NCBI GenBank assembly: GCA_002747735.1
Contig: PDQE01000038.1
Location: forward strand, 1 to 10,395
Direction: 5' to 3'
Origin: Flavobacteriales bacterium
Lineage (GTDB): Bacteria > Bacteroidota > Bacteroidia > Flavobacteriales > Flavobacteriaceae
Length of the DNA: 10,395 nt
Shown here: positions 1 through 6,242 of the stretch, piece after piece
How the letters are laid out: every line of letters starts with the position of its first letter
Numbering within the stretch: position 1 is the stretch's first letter
The notes under the pieces: generated by a model
Databases searched by the model: none
Seen by the model: only the letters and a program-made list of their open reading frames with translations
What the model was told of the DNA's origin: nothing
Program-made: the position numbers and the translations under genes

Positions 1-105
1 GGTATTATTTAGGAAACTATTTGTCTTTTTTGCGATTGTTTGGCATTTGGTTATTTTGGATGTCTGGCCAACGTTTTTTCCCTCGATATTTGAATTATAT
101 TGATA

Positions 106-594
106 TTAAGACCTTTTTAGAACCTCGTTCAGCACTCTTAATAAATCTGCAGACGACAGAAAATGGTTGTATTGAAAAATAATTTCATAGTCAGTATTTA
201 AAATACAAAGCGTAGGGTAAGATACTTTGCTGTTAATAGACCCTAATTGTTCTGCGAGCTCGTGTATGCCTGTGTTACTTCCTGTAGGTTGGTATTTAAA
301 GGTGTGTCCGTTAAAAGTAATGTCTTGCCTTTCTTCTCCATTGAGGTAAGCAAACCAAAACTTTTCATTTAATAGCTTAATTACTTTTTTATCTTTAAAA
401 GTGGTATTTTTCATCAATTGACAATACCTGCACCAATCTGTATGAATAAATACTACGATGTTTTTCTTTTCTGTTTTTTGCAGGCTGTCAAGTTTTGTAA
501 ATGAAAAGGACTGTAATTGTCCAAAAACCGATAGCGGCAGTGCTATTGCTGCCAATAGTATCGTTTTTTTTAATCTTTTTTTAATCTTCTTCAT
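106..594 (-). CDS. Periplasmic thioredoxin-fold protein (DUF255/thioredoxin_7-like)
   Basis: The product has 162 residues. A basic N-terminus (KKIKKRLKK) and a hydrophobic stretch to about residue 25 (ending VFGQ) look like a Sec signal peptide, so the mature protein should lie in the periplasm. The thioredoxin active site is W54-C55-R56-Y57-C58, preceded by the strand VVFIHTD. The cis-proline loop is S126-P127-T128, so the fold appears complete. An insert at about residues 84-118 (NGEERQDITFNGHTFKY onward) is typical of the thioredoxin_7 type rather than plain thioredoxin. It lies 131 bp downstream of the TonB-dependent receptor on the same strand and may be co-transcribed with it, but a strong hairpin lies between them. 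The role (disulfide reduction or metal-linked redox) is inferred; the fold is secure. Confidence 0.85.
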   Translation of the reverse strand: MKKIKKRLKKTILLAAIALPLSVFGQLQSFSFTKLDSLQKTEKKNIVVFIHTDWCRYCQLMKNTTFKDKKVIKLLNEKFWFAYLNGEERQDITFNGHTFKYQPTGSNTGIHELAEQLGSINSKVSYPTLCILNTDYEIIFQYNHFLSSADLLRVLNEVLKRS

Positions 595-623
595 TTACTA
601 AAAAACTACTTTTGATATTTAAC

Positions 624-648
624 AAAATATCTTTTATACAGATATTTT
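624..648. repeat. Small hairpin in the thioredoxin/receptor gap
   Basis: AAAATATC (624-631) and GATATTTT (641-648) are perfect inverted repeats around a 9-base loop. The stem is AT-only apart from one pair and is weak alone. It stands directly beside the much stronger hairpin at 651-692, so a transcript crossing the gap in either direction would carry two consecutive hairpins. Confidence 0.4.
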
Positions 649-650
649 TT

Positions 651-701
651 GTGGGCTTGTCTAATATTCCGTTAAGTTTTAGACAAGCCCACAGTTTTTT
701 T
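651..701 (+). terminator. Strong intrinsic terminator-like hairpin, plus-strand orientation
   Basis: GTGGGCTTGTCTAA (651-664) pairs perfectly with TTAGACAAGCCCAC (679-692) around a 14-base loop. On the plus strand the stem is followed after AG by seven T (695-701), the pattern of a Rho-independent terminator. Both flanking genes are on the minus strand, and in that direction the stem is followed by six A, so it does not fit as a terminator for the receptor gene. It could instead affect mRNA stability, or end a plus-strand RNA. Confidence 0.55.
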
Positions 702-725
702 GTTAGAGCTTGTGGGTAATTTGTA

Positions 726-2966
726 TTATCTTAAATTATATCTAAGCCCTAAAAAACCTCTAATTCCCTGGTTGGGAGCAAATACATAAGAAGGGTCAAA
801 ACTTTCATCAAAAGGAGTAAAAGAACCTGCAATACTATTAGCGGGTGGGGTATAGTTTAATAAATTTTTTACACCGCCATATATTTCCCATTGATTGTTA
901 AATCTTTTTGTAAGTTGGATGTTTTGAAGGCTCCACCAAGGAGAATACTCAGGTCGGGTATCTGAATCTCCCAACAGCGGCAGACGCATCGGGCCATACA
1001 GGTTTCCGGTGTAGTCAACTGTAAGGTCAATAGAATTGAACTTGTATCCTACACTCCATACCCCTGAAAACCGCTCGGTAAGTATTTGTCTGAATCTCTT
1101 TCCATTCTCCTCTACGGATACATCCATCAGGGTTCCTCCTGCCAGTATTTTTAAGCCGTTACTCCAGGCCAGATCAATGTTTAAGGAAATTCCTTTAGAC
1201 ACAGAGAAACCGTCTAAATTGCTGTAAATAACTTTATTTGAATCAGTCTCGTAATCTGGCAAAATTTGGTTGTTAAAGTAGGTGTAGAAAGCTGTGGCAT
1301 CCAGACCTATAAACAATCCTTTTGGGGTGTATATTTTTTTTACAAAATTAATGTTTCCATTCCAGGAGGTTTCCGGTTCCAATTCATCTTCAAACACTAC
1401 GTCTCTTGCTCCGGTAAGGGCTGCATGGTCTTCGGTAAATACGTTGGCCACCCTGTATCCGTTGCCTGCACTCAAGCGTAAGATATTATTCTTGTTGGCC
1501 GATGTCCATTTGTAATTTATCCTTGGCGTAAATATGTTGCCGTGTAGGCTATTATAGTCATAACGCAAGCCAAGAAGTAATTTGTTTTGGTCATTAAAAA
1601 CTATTTCATCTTGTACAAAAATCCCCGGTAAGTGTGTAATAGATGGTTGGTTTTCCGGGTTAGCGGTATCTGTGTTAGCTGTTACAGGCGTATTGTCATC
1701 ATAATAGGTATAACGGTATGCTACGCCTGTTAGTAAGTCGTGTTTGCCCATGGTCTTGTTCCAAGTAAATTGGCCAAAGCCAATGTATTGGTCAGCTAAG
1801 TATTTGGTGTTCCCATATACTGAGTTTTGATTGTGGCCATTTGCACTGAACTGAAAGTTAATATTTTCTGTTGTTGGGAGCTGGTAAATACCAAATGCTT
1901 CCCAACGACTGGTGTATATGCTTTCTCCGTATATTACACTTCCACCTCTATATTGCTTAGACCAGTTCATTTCGCCACCCCATCTGTCCTCATATACGTA
2001 TCGCCCTGCAATAGTAAACACTTTGTTGTTTTTTCTGTGGATATTAATTTTATTAAAGATAGAGATTCTGTCTTGCAAGGTTACATCTGTAAAATTATCA
2101 TTGTTGTTATCAATAGGGTTTTGATAATTAAAGTAGTTTACCCCGAGTAATGATTCTGTTTTTTTACCCAAATTGTATTTTACACCTAAATCTGTATTTA
2201 CTTCGCCCCAGCCCGTAGTAAAGACATCTGCCGATAAAACGGGTGCATTGCTTGGTTTTTTTGTAATGATATTCACAAGACCACCAACCGCTTCACTACC
2301 ATAGAGTGTTGATGCAGAGCCTTTAACAATCTCTACGCGTTGAATAAGCGATTGTGGAATTCCTGTTAATCCATATACGGTGGACAGTCCGCTGACTATA
2401 GGCATTCCGTCAATCAAAATCATTGTATATGGCCCTTCTAAGCCATTGATGTGAATATCGCCCGTATTACATACATTACAGTTGAGTTGTGGACGAACAC
2501 CGTTTACATTTTGTAAGGATTCAAAAATAGAAGGTGTTGGATTGGCTTTAAAAAAAGTGGGGCTGTACACTTCCACCGGCACGGGGCTTTCTAACTTAGA
2601 CACTTCTTTCATGGTTCCGGAAATTACAACTTCATCCAATGTAGAATTGTCTTCGGTTAATTCAAAGTTTAGTACTGCATTTTCATTTGCTTTAAGGGTA
2701 ATTATTTTTTTTTCTTTGTTAAATCCAATAAATGAAACAATTACAGTGTACGTTCCGGGAGGAATATTTTTTAAAATAAATTTCCCTTCATTATCAACTG
2801 ACGAGCCCAGTTGGGTGCCTTTTAAATATACATTGGCAAATTCTACAGGTTCATTATTAGAAGTTACTTTTCCGGATAATCTTGCGGTTTGAGCCTGTAT
2901 GAAGATACTTATAAGTAAAAGTGTTGCCGTTAGTAGCGATTTTTTGTTGTATTTATTCTTTATCAT
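726..2966 (-). CDS. TonB-dependent outer-membrane receptor, probably metal or metal-complex uptake
   Basis: The product has 746 residues from the ATG at 2966. The frame extends upstream to a TTG at 2996, but that codon lies inside the promoter -7 box, so I chose the ATG. Order: signal peptide ending FIQAQ (about residue 26), carboxypeptidase-regulatory-like beta domain (about 28-105), a TonB-box-like segment (LDEVVISGT, about 110-118), plug domain (about 125-240, with ILIDGMPI and RVEIVKGSASTLYGSEAVGG) and a 22-strand-type barrel ending FLGLRYNLR. The plug carries a CxxC (C163-N-V-C166) just before the conserved GDIHINGLEG segment. It is divergent from a DtxR-family regulator whose likely operator lies in the promoter spacer, which points to iron, manganese or a metal complex as substrate. 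It belongs to the colicin-receptor/BtuB-like branch and not to SusC, since no SusD gene is adjacent. The substrate itself is inferred. Confidence 0.9.
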   Translation of the reverse strand: MIKNKYNKKSLLTATLLLISIFIQAQTARLSGKVTSNNEPVEFANVYLKGTQLGSSVDNEGKFILKNIPPGTYTVIVSFIGFNKEKKIITLKANENAVLNFELTEDNSTLDEVVISGTMKEVSKLESPVPVEVYSPTFFKANPTPSIFESLQNVNGVRPQLNCNVCNTGDIHINGLEGPYTMILIDGMPIVSGLSTVYGLTGIPQSLIQRVEIVKGSASTLYGSEAVGGLVNIITKKPSNAPVLSADVFTTGWGEVNTDLGVKYNLGKKTESLLGVNYFNYQNPIDNNNDNFTDVTLQDRISIFNKINIHRKNNKVFTIAGRYVYEDRWGGEMNWSKQYRGGSVIYGESIYTSRWEAFGIYQLPTTENINFQFSANGHNQNSVYGNTKYLADQYIGFGQFTWNKTMGKHDLLTGVAYRYTYYDDNTPVTANTDTANPENQPSITHLPGIFVQDEIVFNDQNKLLLGLRYDYNSLHGNIFTPRINYKWTSANKNNILRLSAGNGYRVANVFTEDHAALTGARDVVFEDELEPETSWNGNINFVKKIYTPKGLFIGLDATAFYTYFNNQILPDYETDSNKVIYSNLDGFSVSKGISLNIDLAWSNGLKILAGGTLMDVSVEENGKRFRQILTERFSGVWSVGYKFNSIDLTVDYTGNLYGPMRLPLLGDSDTRPEYSPWWSLQNIQLTKRFNNQWEIYGGVKNLLNYTPPANSIAGSFTPFDESFDPSYVFAPNQGIRGFLGLRYNLR

Positions 2967-2993
2967 AAAAGTTGTTTGTAAATGTTTTGGCTG

Positions 2994-3025
2994 CAAAACT
3001 ACAATGTTAGTTTATTCTAACAAAA
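2994..3025 (-). promoter_or_regulatory. Bacteroidota-type promoter of the TonB-dependent receptor
   Basis: Read on the minus strand, TTTTG (3025-3021) is followed by a spacer of 19 bases and TAGTTTTG (3001-2994). This matches the Bacteroidota sigma-factor consensus TTTG-N19-21-TAnnTTTG exactly. Transcription would start around 2988, giving a leader of roughly 20 nt before the ATG at 2966. This argues for that start codon. Confidence 0.7.
3005..3022. promoter_or_regulatory. Palindromic operator, probable DtxR/MntR-type binding site
   Basis: TGTTAG (3005-3010), a 6-base TTTATT centre and CTAACA (3017-3022) form a perfect 18-bp palindrome. The TTAG...CTAA core resembles DtxR-family operators. 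It fills the -33/-7 spacer of the receptor promoter, where a bound repressor would exclude RNA polymerase. A single TGTTAG half-site recurs at 3049-3054, closer to the regulator gene. That the neighbouring regulator binds here is inferred from position and symmetry. Confidence 0.6.
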
Positions 3026-3076
3026 TTATTTTTAAAATATTTTATGATTGTTAGATGGAATTTTGTGCCGGATTGT

Positions 3077-3084
3077 TATTTTTG
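3077..3084 (+). promoter_or_regulatory. Candidate -7 box of the metalloregulator gene
   Basis: TATTTTTG fits TAnnTTTG and ends only four bases before the chosen ATG at 3089, so the mRNA would be leaderless or nearly so. No TTTG is found 19-21 bp upstream, which weakens the call. Confidence 0.3.
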
Positions 3085-3088
3085 TAAT

Positions 3089-3748
3089 ATGAACTCACGA
3101 GTAGAAGAGAACTATTTAAAGGCTTTGTTTTCCTTGTCTGTGGACAACAAAGGAGAAGTAAATGTGAATGACCTTTCCAAGCACTTAGATATAAAAATGC
3201 CTACGGTTACCAGCATGATGAAAAGACTTGCGGCTAAAAAGTTGGTTCATTATGAAAGTTACAAGCCTCCACGGCTTACGGAAGAAGGAAAAAGGGAGGC
3301 GGCTTTAATTATTCGAAAACATCGCCTTACCGAGATGTATCTGGTAGAAAAGATGGGCTTTGGCTGGGAGCAGGTTCATGAAATAGCAGAGCAGATAGAG
3401 CACATTAAATCGCCCGAATTTTTTGCTAAAATGGACGAACTGTTGGATTATCCAAAATTAGATCCCCACGGCTCACCTATCCCTGACAGAGAGGGGAAAA
3501 TGGTCTGGAAACAATATAATAAACTGAGTGAATGCCAACAGGGAGATACTGTAAAAATGGTTGCTGTAATTAATACTTCTGATGAATTTTTAACATTCTT
3601 AAATAGCAGGGAAATACATCTGGGGGTGAAAATGAACATAAAATCTGTTGAATTGTTTGACCAGACAATGCTTGTAAGCTATGATAAACACGCTTCTGAA
3701 ATGTTGAGCCACAAAGTCTGTGAAAGACTGTTAGTAGAAAAGGTGTAA
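3089..3748 (+). CDS. DtxR/MntR-family metal-dependent transcriptional regulator
   Basis: The product has 219 residues from the ATG at 3089. The frame is open upstream to 3044, but those residues (MIVRWNFVPDCYFC) do not fit the family, whereas NSRVEENYLKALF is its usual beginning. Order: winged helix (about 5-65, recognition helix PTVTSMMKRLAAKKL), metal-binding dimerization domain (about 66-140, with RKHRLTEMYLVEKMGFGW and the LDPHGSPIP loop) and a FeoA/SH3-like domain (about 145-219). Visible ligand candidates are H78, E82, H97, E101, E104 and H105, each one less than DtxR H79, E83, H98, C102, E105 and H106. Glu instead of Cys at the C102 position is the MntR-like state, favouring manganese, but the position of DtxR Met10 / MntR Asp8 is Asn8, so selectivity is open. 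It likely represses the divergent TonB-dependent receptor gene, and perhaps itself, when metal is bound. Confidence 0.9.
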   Translation: MNSRVEENYLKALFSLSVDNKGEVNVNDLSKHLDIKMPTVTSMMKRLAAKKLVHYESYKPPRLTEEGKREAALIIRKHRLTEMYLVEKMGFGWEQVHEIAEQIEHIKSPEFFAKMDELLDYPKLDPHGSPIPDREGKMVWKQYNKLSECQQGDTVKMVAVINTSDEFLTFLNSREIHLGVKMNIKSVELFDQTMLVSYDKHASEMLSHKVCERLLVEKV

Positions 3749-3854
3749 ATTTCTGTTTGATTTTACCGTTGTTTGCAAAGTGCCAATTTATCCAATTATA
3801 TGTAGCATTATATATTAGAATTGGTATAATACATTCTGTCAGGCTTTGTTTATC

Positions 3855-4232
3855 TCATCTTTTGTTTCTGATTAGCCCAAAAACCAAAACTGTTGCATAA
3901 GCCCACATTAACCAAGAACCAAAAGTAGCTCCGTCTGTTTCCGGTAGATTTGGAAATACCAAAGCAAAAAACTCAATACAAAAAGTGTCAAATATCATTC
4001 CCGGAAGAACCATTATTGCAGCAGATTTAACTGCTTGTAGTTTGTTTAATTTAAACTTATTGAAAACCCAATTGGTAACAAATCCGAAAAAAGGAATTAC
4101 CATTAGATAAAGCCCAATCAGTATTACTGCATTATCAGTTAGAAAAAAATATTGTCCTGCAACCCTAAATGCAATTGTAGCCAAAAGCCAAATTATAAAT
4201 CCTATAAATAGGCTAAAAAATTTGTAATTCAT
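3855..4232 (-). CDS. Small four-helix membrane protein, DUF5367-like
   Basis: The product has 125 residues with four predicted membrane segments at about 5-25, 34-57, 70-93 and 104-121. IIWLLATIAFRVAGQYFF near the start, the LPGMIFDTF loop and VFPNLPETDGATFGSWLMWAYA near the end match my recollection of the DUF5367 family, which has no established function. It converges on the metalloregulator gene, with 106 bp between the stop codons. No operon partner is visible; the next gene upstream lies beyond a 300-bp non-coding stretch. The start ATG at 4232 is preceded by an A-rich leader, as is common in this phylum. The gene looks intact; its role is unknown. Confidence 0.75.
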   Translation of the reverse strand: MNYKFFSLFIGFIIWLLATIAFRVAGQYFFLTDNAVILIGLYLMVIPFFGFVTNWVFNKFKLNKLQAVKSAAIMVLPGMIFDTFCIEFFALVFPNLPETDGATFGSWLMWAYATVLVFGLIRNKR

Positions 4233-4569
4233 TTTTTATTTTTTTTCAAATGTGCTATAACGGTTGGGTTAGGGGTTCCGTAGTATTTTCTTATGTTTTT
4301 TTAGTAAGCCTAAATTTTTTTGGTTCGTTTTTTTATCAATGTGTCCCAAAGAACATACTCTAATTTTGAGAGCGATAACTCCATTCCTTCCGTTGTATAA
4401 CTTTAAAATTAAGTGAACTCTTTGGGTTTGATTTTTTTTAATTATTCTAAAGGTAAGCAATTTGCTGATTTTAGAAAATTTATTTCTAAACTTTTTAAAG
4501 ATGTCTTCGTTTTATTATGGATGAATTGTAATTTAAAAGCTTATTTTATTAATTTCTAAACAGTTTATT
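4233..4569. other. Gene-free stretch with an imperfect inverted-repeat pair
   Basis: No convincing coding frame is present. A 63-codon minus-strand frame at 4269-4460 is rich in Lys and Asn, has no domain character and looks incidental. GCTATAACGG (4254-4263) and CCGTTGTATAAC (4390-4401) are imperfect inverted repeats that bracket about 150 bp, which could be a small repeated element or a relic of cassette insertion beside the DUF5367 gene. The decamer ATTTCTAAAC occurs twice, near 4482 and 4551, as a direct repeat before the peptide gene. Confidence 0.35.
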
Positions 4570-4738
4570 ATGAAAAGATTAAATGATTCAATGTTTTCTA
4601 AGGTAGCACTAGAGAAACAGGATTTTAGCTTAATTAAAAGGAAGTCAAATGTGTCCAATAATTTATGAATTACCAGTATGGTGTGAGGTATGTCAACACT
4701 GGTATACTGATGAATCTCCTGATGTAGGTGATTGTTAG
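4570..4738 (+). pseudogene. RiPP precursor-like peptide gene, broken by a one-base frameshift
   Basis: The ATG at 4570 opens a 32-codon frame (MKRLNDSMFSKVALEKQDF..., stop at 4666). Its start resembles GG-type leaders of Bacteroidota peptide precursors: MK-L at the start, LEK, then SLIK before the expected Gly-Gly. At 4636-4639 there is a run of four A. Reading it as three A turns SLIK-RKS into SLIK-GS-QMC, and the frame then stays open to the TAG at 4736. The repaired product has 55 residues with Cys at 28, 38, 41 and 55 and an acidic, Thr/Ser-containing tail (WYTDESPDVGDC), which would suit a graspetide-like core. It stands just upstream of a DUF6624 lipoprotein and an ATP-grasp maturase remnant. 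Alternatives are an assembly error in the A-run, programmed slippage, or translation of the downstream 29-codon frame from the ATG at 4649. Confidence 0.5.
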
Positions 4739-4761
4739 TGTCCTAATCTTTTTTAAATTTG
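4732..4761 (+). promoter_or_regulatory. Promoter of the DUF6624 lipoprotein / ATP-grasp pair
   Basis: TTG (4732-4734), 19 bases, then TAAATTTG (4754-4761) fits the Bacteroidota TTG/TAnnTTTG promoter. The -33 box overlaps the last codons of the repaired peptide frame. Transcription would begin near 4767, about 38 nt before the lipoprotein ATG, so these genes could be transcribed apart from the peptide gene. Confidence 0.5.
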
Positions 4762-4804
4762 ATATATTTTATATGTTTAGTTTATAAATTAAAGTCTATT
4801 ACGA

Positions 4805-5809
4805 ATGAAATATGTAATGGTTTTTTTCTTTTTAGTTTTATCTATACTGTCTTGTAGAAAGAATAAGAAAGATTTAATAAATAATAAAATCATATACAAC
4901 GAATTAATAAGAGAGGCAAAACAATTTTATCGCTTAAATGACTATTCTAAGGCGGCAGATAAATATGAAAAAGCATTTAAACTTATTGGAGGAATTAACA
5001 ATACTAAAGATGGTTATAATGCGGCTCGTTCGTTTGTATTAGCAGGGGATAATGAAAAATCTTTTAACTGTCTTTTTGAATTAACAAAATCTGAATTGAA
5101 TTATGATAGTTATGATTATATCATATCTGATACTATTTTTAAACCTTTGCATAGGAGTACGTTATGGAATAATTTAATTTCAAAAATTAAGGATAATAAA
5201 GAGAAAAATGAAAAAAATTATGATAAATTACTTGTAGCATTATTTGATACAATATTTAACGAAGATCAAAAATATAGAAAATCTATAGATTCAATCAAGA
5301 ATAAATTTGGAATGTATTCTCCACAGTTAAAAAAACACTGGGAAACAATTCATCGTAGAGATTCAATTAATTGGAAAAAAGTAAAAATGATTCTTGATGA
5401 GTATGGATGGTTGGGAAAAGATAAGATTGGAAAGCAAGGTAATAATACTTTATTTTTAGTTCTTCAACATGCAGATATCGATTCACAGATAAAATATTTA
5501 CCCATGATGAAAAATGCTGTCAGAAAAGGAAATGCAAAGCCTACACACTTAGCGTTGTTAGAAGACAGAGTTTCAATAAAGTTAAAGAATAAACAAATAT
5601 ATGGTAGTCAGTTAATGAGTAAACCAGATGGAAGCTATTATGTTTTACCAATCATTAATCCTGAAAATGTTGATAGAAGAAGGGCAGAAATAGGATTAAA
5701 TAACATGGCAGATTATCTAAGTAATTGGAATATGACATGGAGTGTGAGTCAGCATCTTAAGATGATAGATAGTATTGAAAGAAAGAAAAATGATATTGAT
5801 TTTAAGTAA
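4805..5809 (+). CDS. Lipoprotein with TPR-like and DUF6624-like regions
   Basis: The product has 334 residues. The signal MKYVMVFFFLVLSILSC ends in a lipobox with Cys17, so it is a lipoprotein. Residues about 35-95 (REAKQFYRLNDYSKAADKYEKAF, then NAARSFVLAGDNEKSFNCL) look like two TPR helical pairs. Residues about 170-310 match my recollection of the DUF6624 pattern: IHRRDSINWKKVKMILDEYGW, the LFLVLQHAD centre, LEDRVSIK, the YGSQL motif, PIINPENVDRRRAEIGL and the DYLSNW end. DUF6624 has no assigned reaction; the conserved His, Asp and Arg residues suggest a ligand-binding or catalytic site. The gene overlaps the ATP-grasp start by 20 bp, which implies translational coupling. It is intact although both neighbours are broken, so it may serve as an accessory to peptide maturation, immunity or export, or have a separate role. 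Confidence 0.7.
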   Translation: MKYVMVFFFLVLSILSCRKNKKDLINNKIIYNELIREAKQFYRLNDYSKAADKYEKAFKLIGGINNTKDGYNAARSFVLAGDNEKSFNCLFELTKSELNYDSYDYIISDTIFKPLHRSTLWNNLISKIKDNKEKNEKNYDKLLVALFDTIFNEDQKYRKSIDSIKNKFGMYSPQLKKHWETIHRRDSINWKKVKMILDEYGWLGKDKIGKQGNNTLFLVLQHADIDSQIKYLPMMKNAVRKGNAKPTHLALLEDRVSIKLKNKQIYGSQLMSKPDGSYYVLPIINPENVDRRRAEIGLNNMADYLSNWNMTWSVSQHLKMIDSIERKKNDIDFK

Positions 5810-6242
5810 TTCGGAGCGTGAAACAACTACAGATACTGTAATGCAATGGATTGAATATCTAGGAGGTAAGATTTTAATGTGTAATGGAGATAATATGATT
5901 AAAATGAATACTAGTATATTTATTGACAGGGAATTAAGTGCAAAAATAACATATATAACAATGAAGATATCAATATGATTTGGTTTAGAAGATATAAATC
6001 GGGGAGAGTGTAAATTGAACTCGTTTAAACTTTTTCTATTTGCTAAAAACTTCTAATTTTTGCTTAAACCCAAAAAATTTAAACGAGTTCATTACCCAAG
6101 TAGAGATGATTCTAACAACCAAGATTATCTAAGATATGAAGTCCATAAATCAAATAACTTAAAGTCTTTTATAATTTACTATTAGAGTGCTTTACTGAAT
6201 CAAATAAACAAATATCTTCTTCATCGGGAGTGTAAACAAACT
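5790..6242 (+). pseudogene. gwsG: ATP-grasp peptide maturase (grasp-with-spasm type), N-terminal remnant
   Basis: The ATG at 5790 begins MILILSNSERETTTDTVMQW, then IEYLGGKILMCNGDNMI, the usual opening of ATP-grasp maturases in Bacteroidota grasp-with-spasm peptide systems. These are normally around 300 residues. The frame ends early at 5978. If the A-run at 5942-5946 had one more A, reading would continue through NNEDINMIWFRRYKSGRV, including the family's WFRR segment, to a TAA at 6011. A 76-bp inverted-repeat element follows at 6016-6091. The same kind of sequence then resumes from 6093 (YPSRDDSNNQDYLRYEV, then NNLKSFIIYY) to an in-frame TAG at 6183, and fades near 6242. The ATP-binding catalytic part is absent. 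It overlaps the lipoprotein gene upstream and converges on the M81 gene. Family assignment rests on remembered sequence patterns. Confidence 0.6.
6016..6091. mobile_element. MITE-like inverted-repeat element or fused insertion-sequence ends
   Basis: TGAACTCGTTTAAA (6016-6029) and TTTAAACGAGTTCA (6078-6091) are perfect 14-bp terminal inverted repeats. The match extends to about 20 bp with one mismatch. The AT-rich interior of some 36 bases has no coding capacity. It splits the ATP-grasp reading frame between two segments that both look like that gene, as an insertion would. I see no clear target-site duplication. It may be a miniature element, or what remains of an insertion sequence after internal deletion. 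A simple hairpin without mobility cannot be excluded. Confidence 0.5.

Larger units (their letters stand above)
619..702 (+). ncRNA. Candidate small antisense RNA between thioredoxin and receptor genes
   Basis: A perfect TAnnTTTG box (TACTTTTG, 607-614) lies on the plus strand, about 37 bp before the hairpin that ends in a T-tract at 701. A transcript starting near 619 would be about 80 nt long, carry two hairpins, and be antisense to the gap of the receptor-thioredoxin transcript. No TTTG box is found at the usual 19-21 bp upstream, so the promoter is half-supported. This is inference only. Confidence 0.2.

Noticed and set aside
2966..2996. Upstream TTG start for the receptor, adding 10 residues
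   Set aside because: The TTG lies within the promoter -7 box, and the added residues would precede an already good signal peptide.
3044..3088. Upstream ATG start for the DtxR-family regulator
   Set aside because: The extra residues do not resemble the family's N-terminus and would place the start before the best promoter box. The NSRVEENY start fits.
3792..3824. CCAATT...AATTGG inverted repeat after the regulator gene as a terminator
   Set aside because: The stem is only 6 bp, the loop is long, and no T-tract follows.
4269..4460. 63-codon minus-strand open frame upstream of the DUF5367 gene
   Set aside because: Lys/Asn-rich composition without domain character, overlapping the inverted-repeat region. 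It looks like chance openness in AT-rich DNA.
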